Of a stretch of DNA of 64,000 bases, positions 18,265 through 27,664 are shown piece after piece. The notes beneath the pieces are model-generated. The model had not been told where the DNA came from. It ran no database searches and saw only the letters and a program-made list of their open reading frames with translations. Position 1 is the stretch's first letter. Each line of letters opens with the position of its first letter. The DNA lies in the NCBI GenBank assembly GCA_020446815.1, contig JAGRDY010000029.1, forward strand, positions 186,001 to 250,000, given 5' to 3'. The position numbers were made by a program, and so were the translations under genes. Source of the stretch: Paracoccaceae bacterium. Lineage in GTDB: Bacteria > Pseudomonadota > Alphaproteobacteria > Rhodobacterales > Rhodobacteraceae.

Positions 18265-18489
18265 ATGGATAGCGATCTGATCCTTGTTTCCGGCTTTCTG
18301 ATCGTGATCTTGTCGTTTCTGGCGATGATTTCCGCCTTTGCGGCGGAACGCTCGATGTTGCGTGCCATCATCTTTGCTGCCGTCGGTGGAGCGATGATCG
18401 TTGCGGCCGTTGTCTCGAGCCCGGAAGGCTATCGGCCCGGCGAAATTCCCGATGTATTCCTGAGGGTACTGGCTCGGCTCATTCGATAA
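18265..18489 (+). CDS. Small two-helix membrane protein
   Basis: A 74-residue hypothetical protein with two hydrophobic helices (ILVSGFLIVILSFLAMISAF and MLRAIIFAAVGGAMIVAAVV) and a short amphipathic tail. A GGAAAGGCAGG site lies before the ATG, and it starts 37 bp after pyk on the same strand, so co-transcription is likely. The topology (both helices separated by a short charged loop, RS) suggests an inner-membrane hairpin. No family name is assigned. Confidence 0.65.
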   Translation: MDSDLILVSGFLIVILSFLAMISAFAAERSMLRAIIFAAVGGAMIVAAVVSSPEGYRPGEIPDVFLRVLARLIR

Positions 18490-18675
18490 CGAGCGGTGAT
18501 GACCCGCAATCACTGGGCGGTTTGTCAGGCCTGGGCAGCAATGTGGGCTTGTCTGGGATCATTACCGCCCTGAGCAGGGACACTCTCCAGCGTTTCGAGC
18601 TTTCCGCGAATCTGAACCTGAACTTTTCTTGTTTGGATTCAGATGACCAACATTTCAGACAAGACTCGAAGCGCT

Positions 18676-19101
18676 TCAAGAACGATAATCACCCAAAGCC
18701 GCACGGATTTCTGGGGGGACTCTCGAACATTGGTCCAGATTGTCATGATCCCCCCGCCACCGTTTGCGGAAGCTGGCGTTCATGTGTGCGAGGGTATAGG
18801 GCGTGTTGGTTGCCGTCTTGGCCTGATATCCCCTTGCCGGGCTTACCTTTCCGTCGACAACGACAGCTTTGCCTTTCGATTTCAAGTGTGCCTGAAAAGC
18901 ACGAATCCATGTTTCTGTCTGGTTGCCGAACTTGCCGTCGACAGTAATATCCGCTCCGGTTGGCCGGCTGGGCTTGAAATCCATGTGGTTCATCAACTCC
19001 TTCAAGAAGAACTGGACCAGCATGACATCGGGCCGGGCGTTGGGCATTCCAGCCCCGACACCCGAATCAAGATAGTAAAATGTGGTAGATTTGAAAGCCA
19101 T
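18676..19101 (-). CDS. Peptidoglycan-binding-like domain protein
   Basis: A 141-residue protein with a segment resembling a PG_binding_1 fold: VMLVQFFLKELM, then DITVDGKFGNQTETWIRAFQ, where the DGKFGNQT and FQ pattern is typical of the family. A second similar motif (VVVDGKVSPARG) follows. There is no signal peptide, which is odd for a cell-wall binder. The ATG at 19101 has a GGGG-type site; the longer frame to 19320 covers the rpmI promoter region. Local GC content is lower than that of the neighbours and the gene stands alone, which hints at a recent arrival, perhaps from an effector or phage-lysin context. Confidence 0.55.
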   Translation of the reverse strand: MAFKSTTFYYLDSGVGAGMPNARPDVMLVQFFLKELMNHMDFKPSRPTGADITVDGKFGNQTETWIRAFQAHLKSKGKAVVVDGKVSPARGYQAKTATNTPYTLAHMNASFRKRWRGDHDNLDQCSRVPPEIRAALGDYRS

Positions 19102-19225
19102 GGCGATCCCCCACAGCACCTTGAAGAGTACGTCCAGAATGCCATGATGCCAAACTTGGGTCAACGACGCCGAGGGTGCCTGTCCATATTCCGCCCCATG
19201 TCGCCCCGTATCCGCCCCCAATCTC

Positions 19226-19254
19226 TTGCCAATAGTCCCGCACCCGGCTATATG
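19226..19254 (+). promoter_or_regulatory. Probable sigma-70 promoter of rpmI-rplT
   Basis: TTGCCA (19226-19231), a 17-bp spacer and TATATG (19249-19254). The predicted transcript starts about 70 bases before the rpmI ATG, leaving a leader in which no obvious L20-binding structure could be confirmed by eye. Confidence 0.5.
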
Positions 19255-19331
19255 GCGCTTCTCGATAGCCGCGCGTCCGGCCAGGTGGCATTGCCGAGTC
19301 GCGCGTTCACTGCCTGTCAAAGGAGATGGAA

Positions 19332-19532
19332 ATGCCCAAGATGAAAACCAAGTCTGCCGCCAAGAAGCGGTTCACGATGACGGCCTCCGGCAAGGTCAAG
19401 GCCGGCCCCGCCGGCAAGCGCCACGGCATGATCAAACGCTCGACGAAATTCATCCGCGAAGTGACCGGGACCATGATCCTGTCACCGGCCGATACGAAGA
19501 TCGTCAAGAAATACATGCCCTACGACCGCTGA
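19332..19532 (+). CDS. rpmI: 50S ribosomal protein L35
   Basis: A 66-residue L35 with the family start [13 protein letters not shown] and the internal [12 protein letters not shown]. The frame also has an ATG at 19326, but the one at 19332 sits 6 bases after AGGAG and gives the normal N-terminus. It is the first gene of a two-gene operon with rplT. infC is not upstream; the promoter region is flanked instead by a divergent hypothetical gene. Confidence 0.95.
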   Translation: MPKMKTKSAAKKRFTMTASGKVKAGPAGKRHGMIKRSTKFIREVTGTMILSPADTKIVKKYMPYDR

Positions 19533-19544
19533 GGAGCCAGTCAC

Positions 19545-19907
19545 ATGTCACGCGTAAAATCCGGGGTTGTCACCCATGCCCGTCACCGCAAGGTGATCAA
19601 GAAGGCCAAAGGCTACTACGCTGCGCGCAGCACCAATTTCCGCACCGCGACGCAGGCCGTCGACAAGGCGATGCAATATGCAACGCGCGACCGCAAGGCG
19701 CGCAAGCGCAATTTCCGCGCGCTGTGGATTCAGCGGATCAACGCGGCGGTGCGCGCGATTGATGCCGACATGACCTATTCGCGTTTCATCAACGCTCTGG
19801 GTCTGGCGGGGATCGAGGTGGACCGCAAGGTTCTGGCCGATCTCGCCGTCCATGAACCCGAAGCGTTCGGCGCCATCGTCGAAAAGGCCAGAGCCGCCAT
19901 CGCCTGA
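19545..19907 (+). CDS. rplT: 50S ribosomal protein L20
   Basis: A 120-residue L20, the assembly-initiating 23S rRNA-binding protein. The N-terminal extension ([20 protein letters not shown]) and the [12 protein letters not shown] block are diagnostic. It is 12 bp after rpmI and followed by a strong intrinsic terminator. In many bacteria pheS follows directly; here an opposite-strand nnrS lies in between. Confidence 0.95.
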   Translation: MSRVKSGVVTHARHRKVIKKAKGYYAARSTNFRTATQAVDKAMQYATRDRKARKRNFRALWIQRINAAVRAIDADMTYSRFINALGLAGIEVDRKVLADLAVHEPEAFGAIVEKARAAIA

Positions 19908-19939
19908 GCCCGAAAGCGCTGGACAATTAACCCATCCGA

Positions 19940-19970
19940 GGGCCGCCCGAATGGCGGCCCTTGTTCGTTT
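19940..19970 (+). terminator. Intrinsic terminator of rpmI-rplT
   Basis: A GC-rich 8-bp stem GGGCCGCC-CGAAT-GGCGGCCC (19940-19960) followed by TTGTTCGTTT. It is placed 32 bp after the rplT stop and just before the 3' end of the convergent nnrS gene. Confidence 0.8.
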
Positions 19971-19985
19971 CAGGCGGTGTTCGTT

Positions 19986-21203
19986 TCAGGCAGTTCTGGC
20001 GGCGGGATTCGCGCGCCGCGGCGCCAGTCTTGGCCGGGTCAGGATCGGCGCATAGGCAATCACGAAAATCGCAAAGCCCGCAACCCAGCCGGTCGCTGCA
20101 AGGTCGCGCCACATGTCCGCTGCGCCCAGCCCGGCGGCAATACGCGCCAGAGCGGCCAGCCCCACTGTCAGATAGATTGCCGTTTCCGCCCAACGGGCGT
20201 GCAATTCGCGGCCGGTATGGCCAAGGCTGGCACGGGTCATCACCGCCAGCGTCATCAGCCCGACACCGCCGGCAAGCCAGGCATGCAGCCCCGCTGCCAC
20301 CGAGATATCGGCAGGCCAGAGCGCGGCCGCACCCGTCAGCAGGAACCCCATGGGCAGAAAGGCATAGGCCACATGCAAGACCATTACCAACGGCTCTCCG
20401 AGACAGCGCCATCCGGCCCAGCGCGCGAAACGCACGGCATGGGCTGCGCCGCTGGCAGCCAAGGCAACCCCGGCCAGCCGCGCCTCTGGCGCCGCAACCC
20501 ACAGCCCGAGTGACACGATCGTCAGCCCCAGCGTCGCCGCGTCAAATCGGTTGAATGGTGTGGGCAAGGTGCCCGGCCCGCGCTTGGCCAGCCAGTTGCG
20601 GGTAAAGCTGGGCACGATCCGCCCGCCGATCAGCGAAATCATCGTGATCAGTACCGCAATCCCGATTCGCGCGCCGGGGCTGTCATAGGCGGCCCCGCCC
20701 GACGCCGCCGCCAGGTGAAACCAGCCATTGCCAAGCAGAAACGTCGTGCAAAGTGCCAGCACCGGCAGGTTGCGCCGGTTCTTCGCCGACAGGATTTCGC
20801 GCCCGAGGATAGCCGTCAGGGCCGCAAGAAAGGCAAGGTCGACCAGCGCGACAATTAACCAGGGCCAGCCGCCACCGAACAGCACGACGACGCGGCCCGC
20901 AACCCACAACAGCAGCAGCAGCAGCAAGGGCTTGCCCGCCACCGGCAACCGCCCCGTCCAGTTCGGCACCGCCGTCAGAAGAAAGCCGCACAACACCGCG
21001 GTGCCGTAGCCGAAGACCATTTCATGAACGTGCCAGTCGACCGGGTCGAAAGCGGTATCGAGCGGCACCATCCCCGTCACCGCGACGATCCACAATAACA
21101 TGGCCAGCGCCGACCATATCCCGCCGGCCAGAAAAAAAGGCCGGAACCCGCCGCTCAGAAAGGCCGGGCCCTGATAGCCGCGCAGATCGGTTGCGGTTCC
21201 CAT
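19986..21203 (-). CDS. nnrS: NnrS family haem/copper membrane protein
   Basis: A 405-residue polytopic membrane protein with about twelve hydrophobic helices and the family start [37 protein letters not shown] and [10 protein letters not shown]. NnrS proteins relieve nitric-oxide stress and are usually controlled by an FNR/CRP-type NO regulator (NnrR). The conserved His and Arg residues ([15 protein letters not shown]) are intact. The ATG at 21203 has an AAGGGA site. TTGAT-N4-ATTTA lies about 28 bp upstream (21231-21244), at best a degenerate FNR-type box. No nir, nor or nos genes are nearby, and the gene interrupts the usual rplT-pheS order. Confidence 0.85.
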   Translation of the reverse strand: MGTATDLRGYQGPAFLSGGFRPFFLAGGIWSALAMLLWIVAVTGMVPLDTAFDPVDWHVHEMVFGYGTAVLCGFLLTAVPNWTGRLPVAGKPLLLLLLLWVAGRVVVLFGGGWPWLIVALVDLAFLAALTAILGREILSAKNRRNLPVLALCTTFLLGNGWFHLAAASGGAAYDSPGARIGIAVLITMISLIGGRIVPSFTRNWLAKRGPGTLPTPFNRFDAATLGLTIVSLGLWVAAPEARLAGVALAASGAAHAVRFARWAGWRCLGEPLVMVLHVAYAFLPMGFLLTGAAALWPADISVAAGLHAWLAGGVGLMTLAVMTRASLGHTGRELHARWAETAIYLTVGLAALARIAAGLGAADMWRDLAATGWVAGFAIFVIAYAPILTRPRLAPRRANPAARTA

Positions 21204-21379
21204 ATGTTCGATCCCTTGTATCCGACATAATTGATCGGGATTTATCTGCGCCGATCCGCACGCCAATGCAAGCCCTCATCCTGCGACAGAAGCGCCCGCC
21301 ACCCGGGGCGCGGGGGCTGCTCTTGCAATCGACCCTTCCTGTGGGTAGCAGGGGCGGGAACAATTCAGAGGGTCTGGCG

Positions 21380-22453
21380 ATGGACGATCTCAGACAGAAA
21401 TACCTCGCGCTCGTCTCGGGTGCGGGGGACGAAGCGACGCTGGAAGATGTACGCTTGGCGGCCTTGGGGAAAAAGGGCGAAATCAGCCTGAAAATGCGTG
21501 AACTGGGCCGGATGGACCCGGAGATGCGGCAGGCGACTGGGGCAGCGCTCAACCGGCTGAAGGATGAAATCGACCTGGCCTTGCGGGCGAAGAAAGCCGC
21601 GCTTGGCGATGCCGCGCTCGACGCGCGGCTGAAGGACGAATGGCTGGACGTGACGCTGCCGGGGCGGCCACGCGCCCAGGGCACCATTCATCCGGTCAGC
21701 CAGGTGGGCGAGGAAGTCACGGCGATCTTTGCCGACATGGGTTTTGCCGTCGCCGAAGGGCCGCAGATCGAGAGCGACTGGTACAATTTCGATGCGCTGA
21801 ACATCGCGCCCGAACATCCCGCGCGGCAGGAGCATGACACATTCTTCATGGCGCGCGAGGCGGGCGACGACCGCCCGCCTCATGTGCTGCGCACCCATAC
21901 CTCGCCGGTGCAGATCCGGGCGATGCAGGCCCAGGGCGCGCCGATCCGGGTGATCGCGCCGGGCCGGGTCTACCGGATGGACATGGACCAGACCCATGCG
22001 CCGATGTTTCATCAGCTTGAGGGGCTGGCGATCGACCGCGACATCTCGATGGCCAACCTTAAATGGGTGCTGGAGGAGTTCTGCCGGGCGTTCTTTGAGG
22101 TGGAGGGCGTGGAGCTGCGCTTTCGCGCCTCGCATTTCCCGTTCACCGAACCTTCGGCCGAAGTCGATATCCGCTGTTCGTGGGACAAGGGCCAGCTGAA
22201 GATCGGCGAGGGCGACGGCTGGATGGAAATCCTCGGCTCGGGCATGGTGCATCCAAAGGTTCTGGAGGCGGCCGGGGTCGACCCCGACGCATGGCAGGGC
22301 TTTGCCTTCGGTATGGGGATCGACCGGCTGGCGATGCTGAAATACGGCATCCCGGATTTGCGCGCGTTCTTTGACAGCGATCTGCGGTGGCTGAGGCACT
22401 ACGGGTTCGCCGCGCTCGACATGCCGACGGTGAGCGGGGGGTTGAGCAGGTGA
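21380..22453 (+). CDS. pheS: Phenylalanine-tRNA ligase alpha subunit
   Basis: A 357-residue PheRS alpha chain. An N-terminal coiled-coil for tRNA binding ([20 protein letters not shown]) is followed by the class II core: motif 1 ([19 protein letters not shown]), motif 2 ([20 protein letters not shown]) and motif 3 ([17 protein letters not shown]). The frame is open to 21191, but the ATG at 21380 follows an AGAGGG site and gives the normal start. The 176 bp upstream contain no phenylalanine-rich leader peptide or attenuator that I can see. The stop overlaps the GTG start of a small membrane-protein gene. Confidence 0.95.
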   Translation: MDDLRQKYLALVSGAGDEATLEDVRLAALGKKGEISLKMRELGRMDPEMRQATGAALNRLKDEIDLALRAKKAALGDAALDARLKDEWLDVTLPGRPRAQGTIHPVSQVGEEVTAIFADMGFAVAEGPQIESDWYNFDALNIAPEHPARQEHDTFFMAREAGDDRPPHVLRTHTSPVQIRAMQAQGAPIRVIAPGRVYRMDMDQTHAPMFHQLEGLAIDRDISMANLKWVLEEFCRAFFEVEGVELRFRASHFPFTEPSAEVDIRCSWDKGQLKIGEGDGWMEILGSGMVHPKVLEAAGVDPDAWQGFAFGMGIDRLAMLKYGIPDLRAFFDSDLRWLRHYGFAALDMPTVSGGLSR

Positions 22454-22713
22454 AGACATTCATTCTTGTTACTCGTGTGGTGGCTTGGCTCATGCTGGCG
22501 TTTGTAGGCATCAAGTTGGCCGCGGCGTCATATCTAAACTATGATGCAGGCATGCCGATTGGCAGTGCCATTGGATCGGTTTTCAAAGGATTCTTGGTGT
22601 CGTCCGAGCCCCGGGATCGCGTCTACTTCTACGCAATCGTCCTCGGGTTGGCATTTTTGTACAAGGCAAGGTTCCTTTCAAAACTCAACAAGAGCGCGGA
22701 AGACGACCAATGA
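22450..22713 (+). CDS. Small membrane protein inserted between pheS and pheT
   Basis: An 87-residue ORF that starts with GTG overlapping the pheS TGA (GTGA) and whose own TGA overlaps the pheT ATG (ATGA). It has two hydrophobic helices ([20 protein letters not shown] and [19 protein letters not shown]) and a charged C-terminal tail. Its base composition is more AT-rich than either pheS or pheT. Coupling on both sides makes expression with the synthetase near certain if the operon is transcribed through. The product matches no family I recognise, and a role in PheRS function is unproven. Confidence 0.75.
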   Translation: MKTFILVTRVVAWLMLAFVGIKLAAASYLNYDAGMPIGSAIGSVFKGFLVSSEPRDRVYFYAIVLGLAFLYKARFLSKLNKSAEDDQ

Positions 22714-25127
22714 AATTCACCCTCTCCTGGCTGAAAGACCATCTCGAAACCGAGGCCACGCTCGCCGAAATCACCTATGCGCTGACCGATCTCGGGCTCG
22801 AGGTCGAGGAGGTCGTGGACCCGGCCGAACGGCTCGGGGCGTTCCGCATCTGCAAGGTGATCGAGGCGGTGCAGCACCCGAACGCCGACAAGCTCCGGCT
22901 CTGCCGTGTCGCCACCTACCCCGACGGGCCGAAGGGCCGGATGGAGGAGGTGCAGGTGGTCTGCGGCGCGCCGAATGCGCGCACGGGCCTTGTGGGGGTC
23001 TTCGCGCCGGTGGGCACGCATGTTCCGGGCACCGGGGTTGACCTCAAACCCGGCGTGATCCGGGGGGTCGAGAGCAACGGCATGCTGTGCTCGGAACGCG
23101 AATTGATGATCTCGGACGACCATGACGGGATCATCGACCTGCCTGACGATGCGCCGGTGGGGGTACGCTTTATCGACTATCGCGGCATCAATGACCCGAT
23201 GATCTATATCAAGGTCACGCCCAACCGCCCGGATGCGCTGGGCGTGCGCGGCATTGCCCGCGACCTGGCGGCGCGGGGGCTGGGCCGGCTGAAACCGCTG
23301 GAGGTGGCGCCGGTGAAGGGTGCCTTCGAAAGCCCGATCAGGGTGGCGATCGACCCGGCCCTGAAGGAAAAGGGCTGCCCGCTTTTTGCCGGGCGTCTCA
23401 TTCGCGGCGTGACGAACGGGCCGAGCCCCGCCTGGTTGCAGGCGCGGCTGAAGGCCATCGGCCTGCGGCCGATATCGGCGCTGGTCGATATCACCAATTT
23501 TTTCACCGTCGATCAGAACCGGCCGCTGCATGTGTTCGATGCCGACAAGGTGGCGGGCGGGCTGCGCATTCACCCGGCGCAGGGCGGCGAAGAGCTGATG
23601 GCGCTGGACGACAAGAGCTATGCGTTCGGCCCCGGCATGATGGTGATTTCCGACGACAAGGGCCCGCAAAGCATCGCGGGTGTCATGGGCGGTGCCGCGT
23701 CGGGCTGTTCGGCCGATACGGTGAATGTGTTCATTGAATCGGCCTATTGGGACCCGATCACGGTGGCCGCGACGGGCCGGGCGCTGAAGATCAATTCCGA
23801 CGCGCGCTACCGGTTCGAGCGCGGCGTGGACCCGGATTTCACCCTGCCGGGGCTGGAAGCGGCGACGCGGATGGTGCTTGAGCTGTGCGGCGGCGAAGCC
23901 TCGGAGGTGGTCAGCGACGGGGCGGTGCCGGTGACCGACCGCGCCTATCGGCTGGACCCCGCGCGCGTCGTGTCGCTGGTGGGCATGGAGATCCCCGAGG
24001 CCGAACAGCGCGCCACGCTCGAGGCGCTGGGATTTGTCCTGAAGGGCGATATGGCGCATCCGCCGAGCTGGCGCCCAGATGTGCTGGGCGAGGCCGATCT
24101 GGTCGAGGAAGTGGCGCGGATCGCATCGCTGACCAGGCTCGAAGGCCAGCCGATGCGGCGCGCGAAACCGGGGGTGCCAAAGCCGATCCTGACGCCGATG
24201 CAGATGCGTGAAAAGACGGTGCGGCGGATGCTGGCGGCGCTTGGCTACAATGAATGCGTGACCTACAGTTTCATCGACGCAGCCAGCGCGGCGCTGTTCG
24301 GGGGCGGCGCCGAGGCAACGCGGCTGGAAAACCCGATTTCGTCCGAGATGACCCACATGCGCCCCGATCTGTTGCCAGGGCTGTTGCAGGCCGCCGCCCG
24401 AAATCAGGCGCGCGGCTTTGCGGATATGGCGCTTTTTGAGGTGGGCCCCGCCTTTCACGGCGGCGAACCCGGAGAGCAGCAGGTGCAGGCAGCGGGGCTG
24501 ATGGTCGGGGCGACCGCATCGCGCAACCCTCACCGACCGCGCCGGATGGCCGACATTTATGACGCCAAGGCCGATGCCGAGGCGGTATTGGCGTCGATCG
24601 GCGCGCCGGCACGGGCCCAGATCAACCGCGATGCGGCGGGCTGGTTTCATCCGGGCCGGTCGGGCAGGATGGCGCTGGGCAGGAACGTGCTGGCGGCCTT
24701 TGGCGAGCTGCATCCGCGGGTGCTGAAATCGCTGGATGTGAAAGGGCCCGCGGTCGGATTCACCATCTTTGTCGAGGCGGTCCCGTTCGCGAAAGCCAGG
24801 GGCTCGACCCGTGCCGCCCTGAACCTGTCGGATTTGCAGGCCGTGGAGCGGGATTTCGCCTTTGTGGTCGACAAGCGGGTGGAGGCGCTGAGCCTGGCCA
24901 ATGCCGCGCAGGGGGCGGACAAGGCGCTGATCGAGCGGGTGACGGTCTTTGACGAGTTCATGGGCGCCAAGGCCGAGGCGCAGATGGGGCCCGGCAAGAA
25001 GTCGCTGGCGATTTCGGTGCGTTTGCAGCCCACCGGCAAGACCCTGACCGAGGCCGAGATCGAGGCGGTCAGCGCCAGGATCATCGAAAAGGTCGGCAAG
25101 GCCACCGGCGGGGTCTTGCGCGGTTGA
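22710..25127 (+). CDS. pheT: Phenylalanine-tRNA ligase beta subunit
   Basis: An 805-residue PheRS beta chain. Domain order: N-terminal B1 region ([20 protein letters not shown]), EMAP-like tRNA-binding domain (about residues 45-150, CGAPNARTG...VFAPVGTHVPG), B3/B4 editing domain, B5 domain, the inactive catalytic-like domain, and a C-terminal ferredoxin-fold anticodon-binding domain (LQAVERDFAFVVD ... SVRLQPTGKTLTE). The length is normal. It is coupled to the small membrane ORF by ATGA rather than directly to pheS. Confidence 0.95.
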   Translation: MKFTLSWLKDHLETEATLAEITYALTDLGLEVEEVVDPAERLGAFRICKVIEAVQHPNADKLRLCRVATYPDGPKGRMEEVQVVCGAPNARTGLVGVFAPVGTHVPGTGVDLKPGVIRGVESNGMLCSERELMISDDHDGIIDLPDDAPVGVRFIDYRGINDPMIYIKVTPNRPDALGVRGIARDLAARGLGRLKPLEVAPVKGAFESPIRVAIDPALKEKGCPLFAGRLIRGVTNGPSPAWLQARLKAIGLRPISALVDITNFFTVDQNRPLHVFDADKVAGGLRIHPAQGGEELMALDDKSYAFGPGMMVISDDKGPQSIAGVMGGAASGCSADTVNVFIESAYWDPITVAATGRALKINSDARYRFERGVDPDFTLPGLEAATRMVLELCGGEASEVVSDGAVPVTDRAYRLDPARVVSLVGMEIPEAEQRATLEALGFVLKGDMAHPPSWRPDVLGEADLVEEVARIASLTRLEGQPMRRAKPGVPKPILTPMQMREKTVRRMLAALGYNECVTYSFIDAASAALFGGGAEATRLENPISSEMTHMRPDLLPGLLQAAARNQARGFADMALFEVGPAFHGGEPGEQQVQAAGLMVGATASRNPHRPRRMADIYDAKADAEAVLASIGAPARAQINRDAAGWFHPGRSGRMALGRNVLAAFGELHPRVLKSLDVKGPAVGFTIFVEAVPFAKARGSTRAALNLSDLQAVERDFAFVVDKRVEALSLANAAQGADKALIERVTVFDEFMGAKAEAQMGPGKKSLAISVRLQPTGKTLTEAEIEAVSARIIEKVGKATGGVLRG

Positions 25128-25133
25128 CGCGCA

Positions 25134-25201
25134 ACGGGGGGCTGCCTGCCCCCCCACGGGCCTTGCGGCCCGCCCCCCGGAGGTATTTGGAAACAGAAGA
25201 A
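25134..25201. repeat. GC-rich intergenic element (candidate family repeat)
   Basis: Just after pheT comes a C/G-rich near-palindrome (GGGGGGCTGCCTGCCCCCCC), a second arm pair (GGGCCTTGCGGCCC) and then CCCCCCGGAGGTATTTGGAA with an A/G-rich tail leading to the next start. From memory, closely similar CCCCGGAGTATTT-type elements recur between genes in Rhodobacteraceae. Only one clear copy was found in this window, so its status as a repeat is an inference. It also supplies a Shine-Dalgarno-like GGAGG. Confidence 0.35.
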
Positions 25202-25211
25202 GGGATACCGG

Positions 25212-25658
25212 ATGCTGAAAGTCTATCTCTCGGGCGAGATCCACACCGACTGGCGCGAGGAGATCATCGCCGGTGCCGAAGGGCTCGATGTGGTCTTTTC
25301 GGCGCCGGTGACGGATCACGCAGCCTCGGACGACTGTGGGGTGGCGATTCTGGGCGGCGAGCCGGCCAAGTTCTGGCACGACCGCAAGGGAGCCATGGTC
25401 AACGCCATTCGCACCCGCAAGGGCATTGCCGATGCCGATGTCGTCGTGGTGCGATTTGGCGAGAAGTACAGGCAATGGAACGCGGCCTTCGATGCCGGAT
25501 ATGCGGCGGCGCTGGGCAAATCCCTAATCGTGCTGCACGGCGCCGATCACGCCCATGCGCTGAAAGAGGTGGATGCGGCGGCATTGGCGGTGGCCGAAGC
25601 GCCGCGTCAGGTCGTGGAGATATTGCGCTATGTGCTGAGGGGCGATCTGCCGGGCTGA
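25212..25658 (+). CDS. YtoQ family protein
   Basis: A 148-residue protein of the YtoQ family (related to nucleoside 2-deoxyribosyltransferase folds). Characteristic segments are KVYLSGEIHTDWREEI at the start, SAPVTDHAASDDCG, FWHDRKGAMVNAIRTRKGI and VVRFGEKYRQWNAAFDAGYA. The biochemical role is unknown. It follows the GC-rich element after pheT on the same strand. Confidence 0.85.
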   Translation: MLKVYLSGEIHTDWREEIIAGAEGLDVVFSAPVTDHAASDDCGVAILGGEPAKFWHDRKGAMVNAIRTRKGIADADVVVVRFGEKYRQWNAAFDAGYAAALGKSLIVLHGADHAHALKEVDAAALAVAEAPRQVVEILRYVLRGDLPG

Positions 25659-25904
25659 AATCGCGACGCGGGCGGCGATACGCGGATTTTCGGTCTTGGG
25701 GCACCGTTATCGTCCTGCTATTGGCAACATTTCACGGGGTCTGCTTCATCGTTTTCCTTGCAAACCGGGGGGTATCCGCCGACAAGCGCATGGGAAAAGG
25801 GGTAAATTTCTCCCCTTGAACCGATCTCGTGCTACTGTTCGATTGCGCGAGCCGAAACAATCGCAAGCGCGTGACGTCGGCGTGAAACACTCGGGGGTAA
25901 GGAC

Positions 25905-26285
25905 ATGTTGCAGGAATTCAAGGAATTCATCGCCAAGGGCAATGTCATGGACATGGCTGTGGGGATCATCATCGGGGCGGCGTTCACGGCGATTGTCGGG
26001 TCGCTTGTCGACGACCTGATCAATCCGGTCATCAGCCTGTTCTTGGGCGGGATCGATTTCTCGGGCCTTGGCGTTGCCCTGGGTGACGGCCCGGACGGCG
26101 CTGTCTTCGCCTATGGCAAATTCATCATGGCGGTGATCAATTTCCTGATTGTCGCATTTGTCGTGTTCATGCTTGTGAAGGCAGTCAACAGCGTAACGAG
26201 AAAGGAAGAACCCGCACCCGAGGCCCCGAGTGGCCCGACAGCCGAAGAGCTTCTGGCTGAGATCCGGGACGCTCTGAAAAAATAG
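25905..26285 (+). CDS. mscL: Large-conductance mechanosensitive channel
   Basis: A 126-residue MscL. The N-terminal amphipathic helix and TM1 ([20 protein letters not shown]) contain the pore-lining glycines, a periplasmic loop follows, then TM2 ([20 protein letters not shown]) and a charged C-terminal helical bundle ([13 protein letters not shown]). The channel opens under membrane tension to release solutes during hypo-osmotic shock. A GTAAGGAC site precedes the ATG. A hairpin follows the stop. Confidence 0.95.
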   Translation: MLQEFKEFIAKGNVMDMAVGIIIGAAFTAIVGSLVDDLINPVISLFLGGIDFSGLGVALGDGPDGAVFAYGKFIMAVINFLIVAFVVFMLVKAVNSVTRKEEPAPEAPSGPTAEELLAEIRDALKK

Positions 26286-26307
26286 CACTTTCGCCGAGGC
26301 CCACAGT

Positions 26308-26328
26308 GGCCCGCCAGAGTGGCGGGCC
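26308..26328 (+). terminator. Hairpin after mscL
   Basis: GGCCCGCC-AGAGT-GGCGGGCC, an 8-bp perfect GC-rich stem 22 bp after the mscL stop. The downstream sequence (CTGCTTGG) is only weakly T-rich, so termination strength is uncertain. It lies in the convergent gap with ald. Confidence 0.6.
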
Positions 26329-26459
26329 CTGCTTGGATGGTTTCGGCAAACATCCGGCCCATGAAGCTTGGCCACGCGCCTGGGGGCGCCAAGGGCGCGG
26401 CAGGGTCTTGGAAATAGGGTCTTGGCGATTTGGGGATTGCCCGAAACGCCAAAATCCCA

Positions 26460-27572
26460 TCAGACGAGCGAACTGGGGTCGGTGACCGGCAGCCCCAGTG
26501 CCTCGCCCACGGCAGCGTAGGTCAGTTGACCGGCATGGACGTTCAGGCCGCGCAACAGGTGTTCATCATCCGCACAGGCCTTTTTCCAGCCCTTGTTGGC
26601 CAGGGCCAGCATGAAGGGCATGGTGGCATTGCCAAGCGCCAGCGTCGAGGTGCGCGCGACGGCGCCGGGCATGTTGGCAACACAGTAATGCATGATGCCG
26701 TCCACCTCATAAACCGGATCCTGATGGGTGGTCGCCTTCGATGTCTCGAAACAGCCGCCCTGATCAATGGCGACATCCACCAGCGCGGCGCCCGGCTTCA
26801 ATTCCTTGAGTTGCGCGCGGGAGATCAGTTTGGGGGCCGCGGCACCGGGGACCAGCACCGCGCCGATGATCATGTCGGCCTGGCGGGCGTAGTCGATGGT
26901 ATTGCCAGCCGAGGCGTAGGAATTCTTGAACGTGCCGCCAAAAACATCGTCGAGGTAGCGCAGGCGCGGGATCGAACGGTCAAGGACGGTGACATCCGCG
27001 CCCATGCCGGCGGCGACTTTCGCCGCGTGGGTGCCGACAACACCGCCGCCGATGACCAGAACCCGTGCGGGGCCGACACCGGGAACGCCGCCCATGAGCA
27101 CACCGCGCCCGCCATTGGCCTTTTGCAGCGTCCAGGCGCCGACCTGCGGGGCAAGACGCCCGGCCACTTCGGACATCGGCGCCAGCAGCGGCAGACCGCC
27201 ATTGCGGTCGGTGACGGTTTCGTAGGCGATGCAGGTCGCCCCGGATGCCAGTAGATCCGTGGTCTGATCCGGGTCGGGTGCCAGGTGAAGATAGGTAAAG
27301 AGGATCTGCCCTTCGCGCAGCATCTTGCGTTCGACCGCCTGCGGTTCCTTGACCTTGACGATCATTTCGGCGGCGGCGAACACCTCTTTCGCGGTGCCAA
27401 GAATTTTCGCGCCCGCCGCGACGTAATCGGCATCGGCAAAGCCGGCACCATTGCCCGCATTGGTTTCGATCACGACTTCATGACCGTTCGCGACCGCCTC
27501 ATGCGCCGCATTCGGCGTCATCCCGACGCGGAATTCCTGCGGCTTGATTTCCTTGGGGCATCCGATTTTCAT
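26460..27572 (-). CDS. ald: Alanine dehydrogenase
   Basis: A 370-residue NAD-dependent L-alanine dehydrogenase (alanine to pyruvate plus ammonia). The N-terminal family signature KIGCPKEIKPQEFRVGMTP, the active-site Lys/His regions (VKVKEPQ, YLHLAPD) and the NAD fold ARVLVIGGGVVGTHAAKVA (mid-protein) are intact, as is the length. A strong AGAGGAA site precedes the ATG. It is divergent from an Lrp/AsnC-family gene, the usual arrangement for regulation by alanine. Confidence 0.95.
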   Translation of the reverse strand: MKIGCPKEIKPQEFRVGMTPNAAHEAVANGHEVVIETNAGNGAGFADADYVAAGAKILGTAKEVFAAAEMIVKVKEPQAVERKMLREGQILFTYLHLAPDPDQTTDLLASGATCIAYETVTDRNGGLPLLAPMSEVAGRLAPQVGAWTLQKANGGRGVLMGGVPGVGPARVLVIGGGVVGTHAAKVAAGMGADVTVLDRSIPRLRYLDDVFGGTFKNSYASAGNTIDYARQADMIIGAVLVPGAAAPKLISRAQLKELKPGAALVDVAIDQGGCFETSKATTHQDPVYEVDGIMHYCVANMPGAVARTSTLALGNATMPFMLALANKGWKKACADDEHLLRGLNVHAGQLTYAAVGEALGLPVTDPSSLV

Positions 27573-27664
27573 TGCGCGTTCCTCTGGTGTGTTTCGCCGG
27601 GATCATGCACCAGGTCGCATGCAAATGCTTTGAAAAGATCGGTGCGTATGGCATGGCTTGATGG

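Noticed and set aside
21204-21379. Phenylalanine attenuator upstream of pheS
   Set aside because: No Phe-rich leader peptide or terminator/antiterminator pair could be drawn.
22629-25475. A 948-codon open frame opposite pheT
   Set aside because: It mirrors pheT, which is a complete recognisable enzyme; its translation is Arg/His-rich and lacks any family motif.
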